A DNA stretch of 64,000 nt from Nemertoderma westbladi (Eukaryota; Xenacoelomorpha; Nemertodermatida; Nemertodermatidae): contig JAUCBJ010008839.1 in assembly GCA_032718475.1 (NCBI GenBank), positions 33,049 to 97,048 of the forward strand, given 5' to 3'. This document shows positions 12,692 through 27,900 of this stretch, piece after piece; positions within the stretch are counted from its first letter, which is position 1; the number at the start of each line of letters is the position of its first letter. The translations under genes and the position numbers were made by a program. The notes below the pieces were generated by a model. The model had not been told where the DNA came from. It made no database searches and worked only from the letters and a program-made list of their open reading frames with translations.

Positions 12692-12784
12692 AGTTGTTTT
12701 ATAGGCACATGTTTGTTTAAATGCTATTCTATTGTTGCAGGTTACATTTTACATACAACATTCCATACATTTGCCATTTTAGAA
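12692..12784 (+). repeat. Dispersed direct repeat, copy 1 (upstream of astacin exon 1)
   Basis: This shares AGTTGTTTTATAGGCACATG, then TTAAATGCT.CTCTATTG..GCAGGTTACAT..., then CATTCCA.ACATTTG.CATTT with 14377-14461 in intron 2, at roughly 85% identity by eye. One copy lies in the probable promoter/5' UTR region and the other within the gene. Confidence 0.8.
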
Positions 12785-12931
12785 TTATGTAGTTATAGAT
12801 TATCCTACACACACACGTTGTCGGTTATTAGTTTTGCGACATTCAAAAGAATATACTCCCAGCAGCTTCCCGAAACCACTAATAACTTATTAATTATATT
12901 TCATGGACTTTGATACCTGTACGAAGTAACA

Positions 12932-12997
12932 ATGGTACAATTATTACAATTGCTCTGCGTTGTAGTCAGTGTGTTTGATATTAGCTATGGGAGACAG
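12932..12997 (+). CDS. Astacin exon 1: signal peptide
   Basis: Encodes [20 protein letters not shown] plus RQ, a typical hydrophobic secretion signal. It ends in GACAG|GTAAGC, phase 0. The exon defines the start codon; no earlier in-frame ATG with a hydrophobic core was chosen. Confidence 0.85.
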
Positions 12998-15900
12998 GTA
13001 AGCAAAGTGTTTTTTACATTATTTTGTACAATAATATGCAGTGGTGGTGGAAAGTGGTGTACCCATAGATTACATGCATCATCACAATCTGTTTCTCGGT
13101 TTCAATCGGTGTTCAATCGGTTTCAGTTCATAAGAGTAACTGTATTATAGAACCTTATTGTGGATGTAAGGCGTCGCCCGCAGCTGGTTAGGTTCCTATA
13201 ACCATATGGATATGAACCTGTTGAAAAATTAACGCTGGGACCTGGTTTCTTAATAGGCCTATATAAGGTTAATGAAATATAATGTTTACTATCCTTTTTT
13301 TATAGATAATATCAATTCAGTTTTTCCATTTTTTTGAACCGTATCGATCCTTTTTGTAATTTTTTTGAACTACAGCCTATTCTTTTTTTCTTTTGAAAAT
13401 ATAAATTCCATTTTTTGGCTGGGAGGGCTGGCTGGAGATATCCTATGTATGGTGATGATGATGAGCTGATAGTTGGTAGTTGATTTCTCTGTAGCCGCCA
13501 AACTGCAGCTTATTAACCAATCAAAATAAAGACATTAAAGGGGGCAGATTATTGATGTTGCGGATGCGGCCTACAACAATTTTAGTTTTTATCACGGAAT
13601 TGTATAATGTCTTACAGTTGGCTACTTGTCGTGACCATATAACCTATTAACATCTCGCGGAAATTATTCCATTAAGTTACCTATACACTCTACACATACA
13701 ATCTAACAGCCTAATATACCGAACCGTTTACCAGTAACTGTAAACACTAACTTTTAACACTGTCGTAAATTTTCAAAACTTTTAAACTTTTTTTTAAAAC
13801 TTTTTCCTTGATTATATATCGATTCAAAACTTAAGCCGTAAACATTATGAGAAAATACCATAATACAGTAACTTATCCTACTTTATTATCTTGTGCTTAC
13901 ATGGAATGCTATATATTTATAGATCTCTATTTAGCATTCCATGGCTTAGAGTATTTTTTCAGAACTATATATTTTTATATAATATTCTATTATATATATT
14001 CTATATTTAATTTTATATATTCTATATTTATTTTTATATATTTTTATTAATTTCAGCTGCCTCTGGAATACAGTTTACATAGACACAAAACCCGCCACGG
14101 TTACAAAGAGGACCAAACGCCCGAGGTAAGATGTTCAAAAACAAAGGTGACTAGACTGAAAATCGAAGTGTTAGTTTCAGTTCCTATTGGAATACTATAA
14201 ACTATAAACCTACTATAAAAATTTAACATTATTTGGTTTTTTTTATTTCACCAGAAACAAAATTTAATGAGAATTTCACATTAAAACGGCTTATATGTAG
14301 AGATATTTTAGTTCTCGAGTAATCGCTGTATTTCCGTCTACAACTCTGCCCGCAAATATACTACATAGGGTGCAGCAGTTGTTTTATAGGCACATGTTAG
14401 TTTAAATGCTGCTCTATTGTCGCAGGTTACATAGAACATTCCAGACATTTGACATTTAGAAACGTATTTATAAATTGTATTGACGTACAACACTGCGTTA
14501 GAACTGTCTTAAAAACAATATCTTTAAAACCCACTTAACACCAACAAATAAACTACATATTGTTAATTAATAACACATAGGCCTAATGATTGGTTGTCAG
14601 ATCTACTATGACTAAATTATTTGTTTCAGTTTGGACGAATTTACAAAAACTACGAGACGTTTCGTGAGAACGCTAACCCAATCGCAGCTGCAAAGGGAAA
14701 TCATCATAGATTTGTCTCACCTGAGGTATAAAAATAAATTTACGACCGATCGAGTTTCTTGCCTTCTTGTCTGTACATACTGATAGCACACCACGGATGA
14801 GGTATAAAAATAAATTTACGACCGATCGAGTTTCTTGCCTTCTTGTCTGTACATACTGATAGCACACCACGGAGCATCAATTTAACTTTAAGATATGGCA
14901 TAATTTCCATTAATTATTGTTTTCTGTTGTTGTATAGTAGGCCTATAATACACCACATTCTTACTCTATCGCACGATGACCAATCGCACTGTAACCGACG
15001 ACTTGACTGGAAATAATTATGTGTAACTGTGTTGGTATTACGGTGGGTGGGAATCTATATAGTGTTTATCAGATGCATGGGCGGTAGTAAATAGGGAGAT
15101 CAGCTGTTGTTGACGTGGACGATAGCACTGCCATAGACACAGCTCTATTGCGGACGTGGAATATTGCACTGCCATAGACACGGCTCTATTGTGGACGTAG
15201 AATATTGCACTGCCATAGACACAGCTCTATTGCGGACGTGGAATATTGCACTGCCATAGACACGGCTCTATTGTGGACGTAGAATATTGCACTGCCATAG
15301 ACACAGCTCTATTGCGGACGTGGAATAAGCACTGCCATAGACACAGCTCTATTGTGGACGTAGAATATTGCACTGCCATAGACACGGCTCTATTGTGGAC
15401 GTAGAATATTGCACTGCCATAGAGACAGCTCAATTGTGGACGTAGAATATTGCACTGCCATAGACACAGCTCTATTGCGGACGTGGAATATTGCACTGCC
15501 ATAGACACGGCTCTATTGTGGACGTAGAATATTGCACTGCCATAGAGACAGCTCAATTGTGGACGTAGAATATTGCACTGCCATAGACACAGCTCTATTG
15601 TGGACGTAGAATATTGCACTGCCATAGACACGGCTCTATTGTGGACGTAGAACATTACACTACCATGGACACGGCTCTATTGTGGACGTAGAATATTGCA
15701 CTGCCATAGACACGGCTCTATTGTGGACGTAGAATATTGCACTGCCATAGACACGGCTCATTGTGGACGTAGAATATTGCACTGCCATAGACACAGCTCT
15801 ATTGTGGATGTAGGATATTGCACTGCCATAGACACAGCTCTATTGTGGACGTGGAAGATTGCACTGCCATAGACACAGCTCTATTGCGGACGTAGAATAT

Positions 15901-18900
15901 TGCACTGCCATAGACACAGCTCTATTGTGGACGTAGAATATTGCACCGCCATAGACACGGCTCTATTGTGGACGTAGAATATTGATCTGCCATAGACACA
16001 GCTCTATTGTGGACGTGGAATATTGCACTGCCATAGACACGGCTCTATTGTGGACGTAGAATATTGCACTGCCATAGACACGGCTCTATTATGGACGTGG
16101 AATATTGCACTGCCATAGACACGGCTCTATTGTGGACGTGGAATATTGCACTGCCATAGACACGGCTCTATTGTGGACGTAGAATATTGCACTGCCATAG
16201 ACACAGCTCTATTGTGGACGTGGAAGATTGCACTGCCATAGACACAGCTCTATTGCGGACGTAGAATATTGCACTGTCATAGACACAGCTCTATTGTGGA
16301 CGTAGGATATTGCACTGCCATAGACACGGCTCTATTGTGGACGTAGAATATTGCTCTGCCATAGACACAGCTCTATTGTGGACGTGGAATATTGCACTGC
16401 CATAAACACGGCTCTATTGTGGACGTAGAATATTGCACTGCCATAGACACGGCTCTATTGTGGACGTAGAATATTGCACTGCCATAGACACAGCTCTATT
16501 GTGGACGTGGAATATTGCACTGCCATAAACTCGGCTCTATTGTGGACGTAGAATATTGCACTGCCATAGACACGTTTCTATTGTGGACGTAGAATATTGC
16601 ACTGCCATAGACACAGCTCTATTGCGGACGTAGAATATTGCACTGCCATAGACACAGCTCTATTGTGGACGTAGGATATTGCACTGCCATAGACACGGCT
16701 CTATTGTGGACGTAGAATATTGCACTGCCATAGACACAGCTCTATTGTGGACGTAGAATATTGCACTGCCATAGACACGGCTCTATTGTGGACGTAGAAT
16801 GTTGCACTGCCATAGACACAGCTCTATTGTGGAAGTTGAAGGTTGCAGTGCCATGACACAACTCTTATTGTGGACGTAGGATATTGCACTGCCATAGACA
16901 CGGCTCTATTGTGGACGTAGAATATTGCACTGCCATAGACACGTTTCTATTGTGGACGTAGAATATTGCACTGCCATAGACACAGCTCTATTGTGGACGT
17001 AGGATATTGCACTGCCATAGACACGGCTCTATTGTGGACGTAGAATATTGCACTGCCATAGACACGGCTCTATTGTGGACGTAGAATATTGCACTGCCAT
17101 AGACACAGCTCTATTGTGGACGTAGAATATTGCACTGCCATAGACACTGCTCTATTGTGAACGTAGGATATTGCACTGCCATAGACACGGCTATATTGTG
17201 GACGTAGAATATTGCACTGCCATAGACACAGCTCTATTGTGGACGTAGAATATTGCACTGCCATAGACATAGCTCTATTGTGGACGTAGGATATTGCACT
17301 GCCATAGACACGGCTCTATTGTGGACGTAGAATATTGCACTGCCATAGACACAGCTCTATTGTGGAAGTTGAAGGTTGCAGTGCCATGACACAGCTCTAT
17401 TGTGGACGTAGAATATTGTACTGCCATAGACACAGCTCAATTATGGACGTATAAAATTGCACTGCCATAGACACGGCTCTATTGTGGAAGTTGAAGTGCC
17501 ATGACACAGCTCTATTGTGGACGAAGAATATTGTACTGCCATAGACACAGCTCTATTGTGGACGTAGGATATTGCACCGCCATAGACACAGCTCTATTGT
17601 GGACGTGGAAGATTGCACTGCCATAGACACGGCTCTATTGTGGACGTGGAAGATTGCACTGCCATAGACACAGCTCTATTGTGACGTGGAATATTGCACT
17701 GCCATAGACACAGCTCTATTGTGGACGTAGAATATTGCACTGCCATAGACACAGCTCTATTGTGGACGTAGGATATTGCACCGCCATAGACACGGCTCTA
17801 TTGTGGACGTAGAATATTGCACTGCCATAGACACAGCTCAATTGTGGACGTATAATATTGCACTGCCATAGACACAACTCTATTGTGGACGTGGAAGATT
17901 GCACTGCCATAGACACGGCTCTATTGTGGACGTGGAAGATTGCACTGCCATAGACACAGCTCTATTGTGACGTGGAATATTGCACTGCCATAGACACAGC
18001 TCTATTGTGGACGTAGAATATTGCACTGCCATAGACACAGCTCTATTGTGGACGTAGGATATTGCACCGCCATAGACACGGCTCTATTGTGGACGTAGAA
18101 TATTGCACTGCCATAGACACAGCTCTATTGTGGACGTAGAATATTGCACTGCCATAGACACAGCTCTATTGTGGACGTAGGATATTGCACTGCCATAGAC
18201 ACCGCTCCATTGTGGACGTGGAATATTGCACTGCCATAAACTCGGCTCCATTGTGGACGTGGAATATTGCACTGCCATAAACTCGGCTCTATTGTGACGT
18301 GGAATATTGCACTGCCATAGACACAGCTCTATTGTGACGTGGAAGATTGCACTGCCATAAACACGGCTACTTTGTGGACGTAGAATATTGCACTGCCATA
18401 GATACAGCTCTATTGTGGACGTAGAATATTGCACAGTCATAGACACAACTCTATTGTGGACGTAGGATATTGCACTGCCATAGACACGGCTCTATTGTGG
18501 ACGTAGAATATTGCACTGCCATAGACACGGCTCTATTGTGGGCGTAGAATATTGCACTGCCATAGACACATCTCTATTGTGGAAATATAATATTGCACTG
18601 CCATAGAGACAGCTCTATTGTTGACGTAGAATATTGCACTGCCATAGACACAGCTCTACAGTGGACGTAGAAGATTACACTGCCATAGACACAGCTCTAT
18701 TGTGGACGTAGAATATTGCACTGCCATAGACACAGCTCTATTGTGGACGTAGAATATTGCACTGCCATAGACACGGCTCTATTGTGGACGTAGAATATTG
18801 CACTGCCATAGACACAGCTCTATTGTGGAAGTTGAAGGTTGCAGTGCCATGACACAGCTCTATTGTGGACGTAGAATATTGCGCTGCCATAGACACAGCT

Positions 18901-21900
18901 CTATTGTGGACGTAGGATATTGCACTGCCATAGACACGGCTCTATTGTGGACGTAGAATATTGCACTGCCATAGACACGGCTCTATTGTGGACGTAGAAT
19001 ATTGCACTGCCATAGACACAGCTCTATTGTGGACGTAGAATATTGCACTGCCATAGACACTGCTCTATTCTGAACGTAGGATATTGCACTGCCATAGACA
19101 CGGCTATATTGTGGACGTAGAATATTGCACTGCCATAGACACAGCTCTATTGTGGACGTAGAATATTGCACTGCCATAGACATAGCTCTATTGTGGACGT
19201 AGGATATTGCACTGCCATAGACACGGCTCTATTGTGGACGTAGAATATTGCACTGCAATAGACACAGCTCTATTGTGGAAGTTGAAGGTTGCAGTGCCAT
19301 GACACAGCTCTATTGTGGACGTAGAATATTGTACTGCCATAGAAACAGCTCAATTATGGACGTATAATATTGCACTGCCATAGACACGGCTCTATTGTGG
19401 AAGTTGAAGTGCCATGACACAGCTCTATTGTGGACGAAGAATATTGTACTGCCATAGGCACAGCTCAATTGTGGACGTATAATATTGCACTGCCATAGAC
19501 ACAGCTCTATTGTGGACGTGGAAGATTGCACTGCCATAGACACGGCTCTATTGTGGACGTGGAAGATTGCACTGCCATAGACACAGCTCTATTGTGACGT
19601 GGAATATTGCACTGCCATAGACACAGCTCTATTGTGACGTGGAATATTGCACTGCCATAAACACGGCTCCTTTGTGGACGTAGAATATTGCACTGCCATA
19701 GACACATCTCTATTGTGGAAATATAATATTGCACTGCCATAGAGACAGCTCTATTGTTGACGTAGAATATTGCACTGCCATAGACACAGCTCTACAGTGG
19801 ACGTAGAATATTACACTGCCATAGACACAGCTCTATTGTGGACGTAGAATATTACACTGCCATTGACACAGCTCTATTGTGGACGTAGAATATTGCACTG
19901 CCATAGACACAGGTCTATTGTGGACGTGGAATATTACACTGCCATAGACACAGCTCTACAGTGGACGTAGAAGATTACACTGCCATAGACACAGCTCTAT
20001 TGTGGACGTAGAATATTGCACTGCCATAGACACAGCTCTATTGTGGACGTAGAATATTGCACTGCCATAGACACAGCTCTATTGTGGACGTAGAATATTG
20101 AACTGCCATAGAGACAGCTCAATTGTGGACGTCGAATATTGCACTGCCATAGACACAGCTCTACAGTGGACGTAGAAGATTACACTGCCATAGACACAGC
20201 TCTATTGTGGACGTAAAATATTGCACTGCTATAGAGACAGCTCAATTGTGGACGTAGAATATTGCACTGTCATAGACACAGCTCTATTGTGGACGTAGAA
20301 TATTGCACTGCCATAGACACGGCTCTATTGTGGATGTAGTATATTGCACTGCCATAGACACAGCTCTATTGTGGACGTAGAATATTACACTGCCATAGAG
20401 ACAGCTCAATTGTGGACGTAGAATATTGCACTCCCATAGACACAGATATATTATGGACTTGGGATATTGCACTGCCATAGACACGGCTCTATTGTGGACG
20501 TAGAATATTGCACTGCCATAGAGACAGCTCAATTGTGGACGTAGAATATTGCACTGCCATAGACACAGCTCTACAGTGGACGTAGAATATTGCACTGCCA
20601 TAGACACAGCTCAATTGTGGACGTAGAATATTGCACTGCCATAGACACAGCTCTACAGTGGACGTAGAATATTGCACTGCCATAGACACAGCTCTATTGT
20701 GGACGTAAAATATTGCACTGCCATAGAGACAGCTCAATTGTGGACGTAGAATATTGCACTGCCATAGACACAGCTCTATTGTGGACGTAGAATATTACAC
20801 TGCCATAGAGACAGCTCAATTGTGGACGTAGAATATTGCACTGCCATAGACACAGCTATATTATGGACTTGGAACATTGCACTGCCATAGACACGGCTCT
20901 ATTGTGGAAGTTGAAAGTTGCAGTGCCATGACACAGCTCTATTGTGGACGTAGAATATTGCACTGCCATAGAGACAGCTCAATTGTGGACGTAGAATATT
21001 GCACTGCCATAGAGACAGCTCAATTGTGGACGTAGAATATTGCACTGCCATAGACACAGCTCTATTGTGGACGTAGAATATTGCACTGCCATAGAGACAG
21101 CTCAATTGTGGACGTAGAATATTGCACTGCCATAGACACGGCTCTATTGTGGATGTAGAATATTGCACTGCCATAGACACGACTCTATTGTGGACGTAGA
21201 ATATTGCACTGCCATAGACGCAGCTCTATATTGTGGTTGTGGACATGGAAGATAGCATGTCCACAATCTAATCGGTTAATATCCGTATGCATTATTTAAG
21301 CGGGACGAATTTAAAAACTATATTTAATAAGTTTATTGAGTAACTTCCAAGTGTACGATTTATATCAAATCTTCCCCTCATTCAAATACGTGCAGTGCAT
21401 AAAATTAACTCAAAGACTCAGACAGGGTTGCCACTCTAGTTCAGTTTCAATTTTCCCTGACTTTATGAAAAAATTCCATGACTGCAGGTACACAGCATTT
21501 TTATAGAATACAGTATACTTATATATTATTGGCCGCTTTATTATATTCCAAACAATGTTACGAGTTAAGCAATTAGAGTGCACCTATATTTAGTGATGCG
21601 AGGAAATCAAAAGGCGAGCGAAGCGAGCAGAAAAATTGTACCCATTTTCGCTTATGAAACATGTTCTGTATATCACATTCCCTGACATTTCAAGAAAAAA
21701 TGAAATTCCCTGACTATTCCAGGTATTCCAAGTGAGTGGCAACCCTGTCAGATTGTTGAGTGGAGTATAAAAGTTGATGGAGCTGAAGTAGCAAAAGTTT
21801 AACGGAGAAAATAAAATTTCTGACCAGTAAGAAGTCGGATGGTCAAACTATCTCTGTTTCTAAATTCCATGCAATATCAGTACGATATGTAGAAATAATA

Positions 21901-24900
21901 TTCCACGACAACATGGTGTATATCGGATACATACAGTATTTATAAAAAACAATTATTAACAATTTATTTAGTGATTCTAATTTTATAAAAATATATCATA
22001 ACAATTTATTATTTATCTATAGTTACTAATATTAGTATAATTATATCTCATTTCTCATGAACTTAAATGTTTAACAACATAAAGTAAACTTCAGTTGGTT
22101 CCAGGGTTCCGGAGTTCTGACACTAAAGAACCGACTATCTCGTCAAAAAATAAATTATACTTCGAATACAACTCTGACTAGGACCAAAAAATATAAAACA
22201 ATTGAAAAAATAGACTCATGGTAATAACGTGGGCTAAACAATCATTCTCAAAAATTACTTTCATTTTTTAATAAACAAACCATTATTTTGTTCTAAATAA
22301 TGCTGAATTTTTGAGTCGTTGTCCTGTGCATAAATTTTTAAGGACTCCAGCTAAAAACATGGACTAGAGGGGACTCAAATCCGGAACCCTGATAATTACA
22401 AACAATAAACTAATCGGACTCCATATTATCTGAAACATCAGTATCTTCGTCGTCTTTACTAAGAACTGATTTATCCAGTTTATCTCTCAACGTAGTGTAC
22501 GCTTTATGCACCGGCACGGAATGCTCCTCGCCAGGACGAACAACTTCCAGGATCGTAACGAGAATATCTACTGGCATCTTATAGGCCACGAAGTACAGCA
22601 AGCGAACCACGTGTTTGATAACGTTCTCCTGGGAAGACGAACTTCGTAGCAGAAACTCGTCGAACACACCTTGACAGAACGCGGGTCTGGCGAACTCGTC
22701 CGGTATCGAGCACAAAGAGGAAACGAGTCCGTTTATCAGACTATCGTTCTGCCAGATATCCAGTTCGCAGTCGGCTAGTAACGGCAACAAACGCGGGATG
22801 TTGTGTCTCCCGTAGTTTCCGTTACAGACTTTATCTACGTATTGGAGGGTTATTAGCACGGCTAGTTTGTTGCATTTAATCCCGGCGACCACGGTCTTTG
22901 GGAGGGGCTCGGGTGTGGGCAGGGAGCCCGGCTCATCCTCGGGGTGGTCCCGAGCTAACTCCTCGATTATACGGGAGTCCGACAGTCGGATCTGGTCGTC
23001 CACCATCACGGACTGGATGGACGGGACGAGTTTACTGATGGTGTCGGAGGATAGACGCGGCTCCTTAAACACCTGGGTAATAAAGATAATAAAGTAAAAC
23101 TAATTTAAACTAAAACATGTAAATAAAATTTATCGAAACTTAAAGCCTCGGTTATATTATTATTAGGAACTTGTGTGCGCATCGATTATACCATACTTCC
23201 GGGATCCGTAGTAGACTTCCGGGATGCGTCATGGACCAATTTCTAGCAACTTCCGGGTCAAACCCGCTAATTCTGGTTACCAGTAATCTACTTAACATAG
23301 CGAAGTGAAAAAAAAACAAATTATTATAAAATAAAACAACTCGAAAAAGTTTAAAGTAAAAGACAGACAACAGAACCGTTAAAAAAATATAATTAAATTG
23401 AGATAAGTTGTTGAGTTAGACAATATATAATAATAGATACCTAGGAACCTGAGCTGAAGATTAATAATAATTAATTAATCAATGATGGGGAACTGGACGA
23501 GAGTAACATCTCGTCTTAGTGTTAAATAATCAATTAAGGGAAAGAAGCGGGTTACAGTGGCAAGTTATTCTAACCAAAACAATAAACAAATATCAATAGA
23601 ACAGGTTACAGTTACAGTATATTTTTAAGAGTTTTCAATTTTCCCCTTGAGAATATCTGCTTAAATCACACCATACATCTAAAATAAAACAATACCGCGG
23701 TATGTAAATATCACACGACAATACCTGGGAATCTATAATATCCCACGCCGATAAGGCGAGGTTAGCTAATCGGAGTAGCAAAGCGATCTCTCGGTTATCG
23801 CGGGGTAATCCTTCACTAACAACCACCACCTGCTCCAACAGGTTAACTATACTACGAGATATCGTGTATATCGCGAAGGGGTCGCACAATATCATCGCGA
23901 TATCCCCGAGTACCTCCTGCCCTTTACGCAACCCGTCGAGGTACTTCTCCAACTGAATCCCCCGTTTAGTGTCTATCATTCGCTCCCGGATACACGCATC
24001 CAGACACCACGCGAACTTATGACACAAATCCACCTCGCAAATCGCGTTGTTATTCGCATCGTGCAGCGCCATTAACAACTCCGCTCGCAATGTGCAATAA
24101 TGGACATTGCGTGTTCGCAGGAACAATGTGCGAAGAAACTGCAACGTAACATCGTACAGTTTAACCTGCTGGCCTATCATTTCTAATTGTTTAGCTATTA
24201 GTTCGCTTTGCCTGCGAGTTTTAGGGGAAACAGAATATAAGGAATTCTTCGTGGATAAACTGAACATGGATTCCTCTTTGTGCGAAACATATTCCGTTAG
24301 TAAAGGGGATAATTCGTCGCCGAATAAACTCTGATTCTGTCGCCAAATATGTCGTTTAACTTCGATGGGACAATCTCGATACAATTCTTTATCGGTAACA
24401 AGTTTTTTTATTGTTCCGGGAGGGATTGTATCCACACGTTGTAGTAAATGCATTACTATCGGTCGCAGCACAGGCACTTTTATTACTGGGTAGGACTTCG
24501 CTAAGAGTTCTAGCAACTGTTTCTGCCCGGATTTCTGGTCCGGTGGTTCCGTTTTAGAGGCCAAGGCGTCGATTCGCTCCATCAGACGGGTTCGCAACTC
24601 GAGGAATACCGACTGGTGGAACTGCAGCCGTCGGACGTTGTGCAGGTCGAGTAGCGGCAAGGCCGGTTGCAACGAAGGGAGGAGAATTCCGTTCTCCGTT
24701 TGGAACTCCTCGATCGCTCGCAGGGGGTCGCTGCAGTTAGTCAACGTGTCCCTGAGATACTCGCTGCCTGGGATACCGATCTCTTCGAGTCCCGACATTG
24801 TACTTGTAGGCCTAACAACGGTTGCGTTTTGCGTACGGTCGGCACGGTAGCAGGAAAACAGGCAGTAAAATGAAAAGCTACAAAGGTGACCAAGTGCAAG

Positions 24901-27900
24901 TACTACTGCTGGCAGCCCAGCAGCATACTAGTCAGCTAGTAGGAGTAGCTGAGTAGGCCTACCGTAGAACCGTGCCGTTCGTTATCGGTCACTGGTAGCC
25001 GGTAGCGTAAACTAAAAAATGGAGGGAATGATTAAAATATTAATAAAAAAAATAAATAAAAAAATATATAATAAAAATTAAAAATAAAACGATGGAATGC
25101 AGTTTCGTGTACCAGTAAATTTTTGCATAGGCAACCAATGACTGAATGATGAATCGAACTAGAGCCTTTCTGCCTTTAGAGTTAAATTCAAATATGCTCA
25201 ATCCAGCAATCCAACAAAAGTTATTGGGAAGTTTGGTTTGGTGTGTTAGAGGTGTAAAGGCATGACTCATGGTACAGCAGCAGCTTGGAGTCAGGCAGTA
25301 CTGGTGCAGGCTGCAGGGCGGCCCTTTCATCAGTTCATTGCAAAACCCAGAATCCCCATCACTTTTCATTTTGAGAAAAACGCAAGACTTTGAACCTTCT
25401 GCGATTGATGATCAAACTATGAAATCAACCCAAAATTTCTCAGCAATTTTTGACGTATGGCCTTTTCACACTTTAGCTACGCCTACGATATGCAATACCG
25501 GTACCGGTTGCCGGTAAATGATTATTACTTTTACCGCATTGCGATGCTGTGCGATGTGAGTACGGTTCTCGCTACCCCGGGATCTGATATTTCTCTCAGC
25601 ATTCTGCGGAGCAGGCGAAGCCTTAAATAATAATAAAAGTTAAAAACTCTTTTATTAATCTATAACATATCAAATGAAATAAAAATAAGAATATTACCCG
25701 CAGGAACACCCGTGCAATAATTAATAATCAATAATTAATAAAATGGTTGAGTCAAACAATTCAGTAACGAAGGTTGGTAATAGCGCGATACGGGTCGGCA
25801 GGGCCCGCGGTATTAGGTGGGTATGGGTCGGTACAACTCTGTATTATATATATCGCTGATTCTCTACTCCATGCATGTCGTTATGGCCCTGTATGCATCG
25901 GTAGCTAATGCCCAGAAACCCCAGATGATACCAAAATAAACTCCATAGATCTGTATAGTGATCTTATTTGAATTTACCTCTCTTTTATGAAAGCTCTACT
26001 GTAGTCCGATTAATTCAATGTTTACCTTCGCAAAAACTCACCTACGCGAAACTGATTCCATCGGCTACGCGTAGCCTACACCGACGCGGGAAAGTCAAAC
26101 CCCAAAGACAGGTTGACAACATGTAATATGTTGCTTAATAAATGTTATAATGTGCTACATAACAACACTTGTACGGAATATAAGATTCCTTTAAAATATA
26201 AATTGTGGAAAAATTATGTAAGTCGATAAATATTTTAATTTTTATCTCACGAAAAGCGGCGTTACATTATTTATTATAGATGATTCGTAACTTGCATTAC
26301 GGATGGATTTATCATGTAAATTAAATAAATAATTTTTAATAGTTTGAAAATGACAATTCAAATGTATCAGTTCTGAGATATACTGTTGCATGTAGGCCTG
26401 AAATAACATTAAAAAAATTATATTCATTCAGCCAGATAGATCTGGTTGAATGATAGATCATAAATCATAAATAATATAACACACTTCTTGGGGCCTTCGC
26501 CCACACGGATGGGGGTAAACGCTACACCTACTTTTAGACTGGTTAGTAAAGAAGCAGGTTACAGAGGCGGGTTGAAGGAACCAAAACAATAAATGAGATC
26601 TGGTACTATTTCAGAAAACCAAATTTAATTGAGAATAAACACCTTGAGAATCAACACTCAGATGCATAGGCCTACAGGCTTATAAATACTGTTCATAGGC
26701 GTATGTACGCGTATATAGGTGTATATGTAGGTGTAGGCATTTACCCATTACCCCCATATGTGGGTGTAGGTGTAGTAATTTACCCATTAACCCCACACGT
26801 AAGTCCAGATGAGCCTTTGTGTAGAGTTACAATTATTGGACCTAGTCGTTCGCCCCCTAGCGGTCGACGGATGAACTACAGAAGTCTGTCTGTGTGTATA
26901 ATTTCTAAACGTTTTATAGACTATGTAATATGTATACCAAATTGGGTTCCATTTCATCAAAGATTCACCGACTTATTAACATTCAAATATTTTCGTTGCC
27001 AGCGACGACGACAAAAACAAACACGACGACAGGCGGGTCAACTAATTATAATTATATCCCCACGTTAAGGCTCACCTGGACTTATGTAGCTCGCCCCGCT
27101 GCACACACAGTAGCACACAACATTATTTAGGACTGAAGCACATACAGTAGGCCTAGGCATAATTATATGTAGGGCCTTGCGAATTATTTTTTCTTTTTAC
27201 ATTTTTGTAATTATTTTTTTGAATTTTTTTCGAAAATATTTTTTTTCTTTTTTTTCGATATTATTAATTTAATTTTTTCGAAAGTATTTTTCTTTTTTCG
27301 AAAGTATTTTTTGTTGAAAATGCCGGCTAACCCAACATCATGCTCTTCCAGATCTCACGATGACCATACACTTTCCAAGATTATCCCTATTCCCAAGTCC
27401 TGTGTTCTTGAGCATTTGAGGAAAGTATTTGGCTGTCCACCGCGCCTATTCTCACCAGCAGACTGCCATAGTACAAGGTTGTGTACAGGATCATCCTGAG
27501 GCAAAAATAATTCCCAGCAATCTTAAAGCGGCGTCTCTACAGGGTGATGCTGGGTCTTAGCAATGAGTGAATGTTATACACGTAATATAATATACTATAC
27601 TAATAATATACTATACTATGCTATAGGCCTACCTGGTAATCACTATCAGGGTGACTACTGTACATAACAAAGACCAAAGACCCAAATAATGTATAAATTG
27701 AATTGAATAAATTGAATAATGAATAAATAAATGTATAATATTGTAACATGTGTTAACCTTCGTTTATTGTTTTGGTTCCCCAACACGCATCTGTAACCTG
27801 CTCCTTTACTAACCTGATCCTTTAAATGGCAATGGGACCTAACCCTCTATGGCAATGGGAACTAACGGTCTTTGGGACCTAATACGACTTTAGCTCTTTG

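Noticed and set aside
15227-21180. Many minus-strand frames with repeating [11 protein letters not shown] peptides
   Set aside because: By-products of the 42-bp array in astacin intron 3.
23152-23370. 72-codon minus-strand frame between the NELFB exons
   Set aside because: It lies in the NELFB intron, whose splice sites restore the conserved IDSQ|VFKEP junction.
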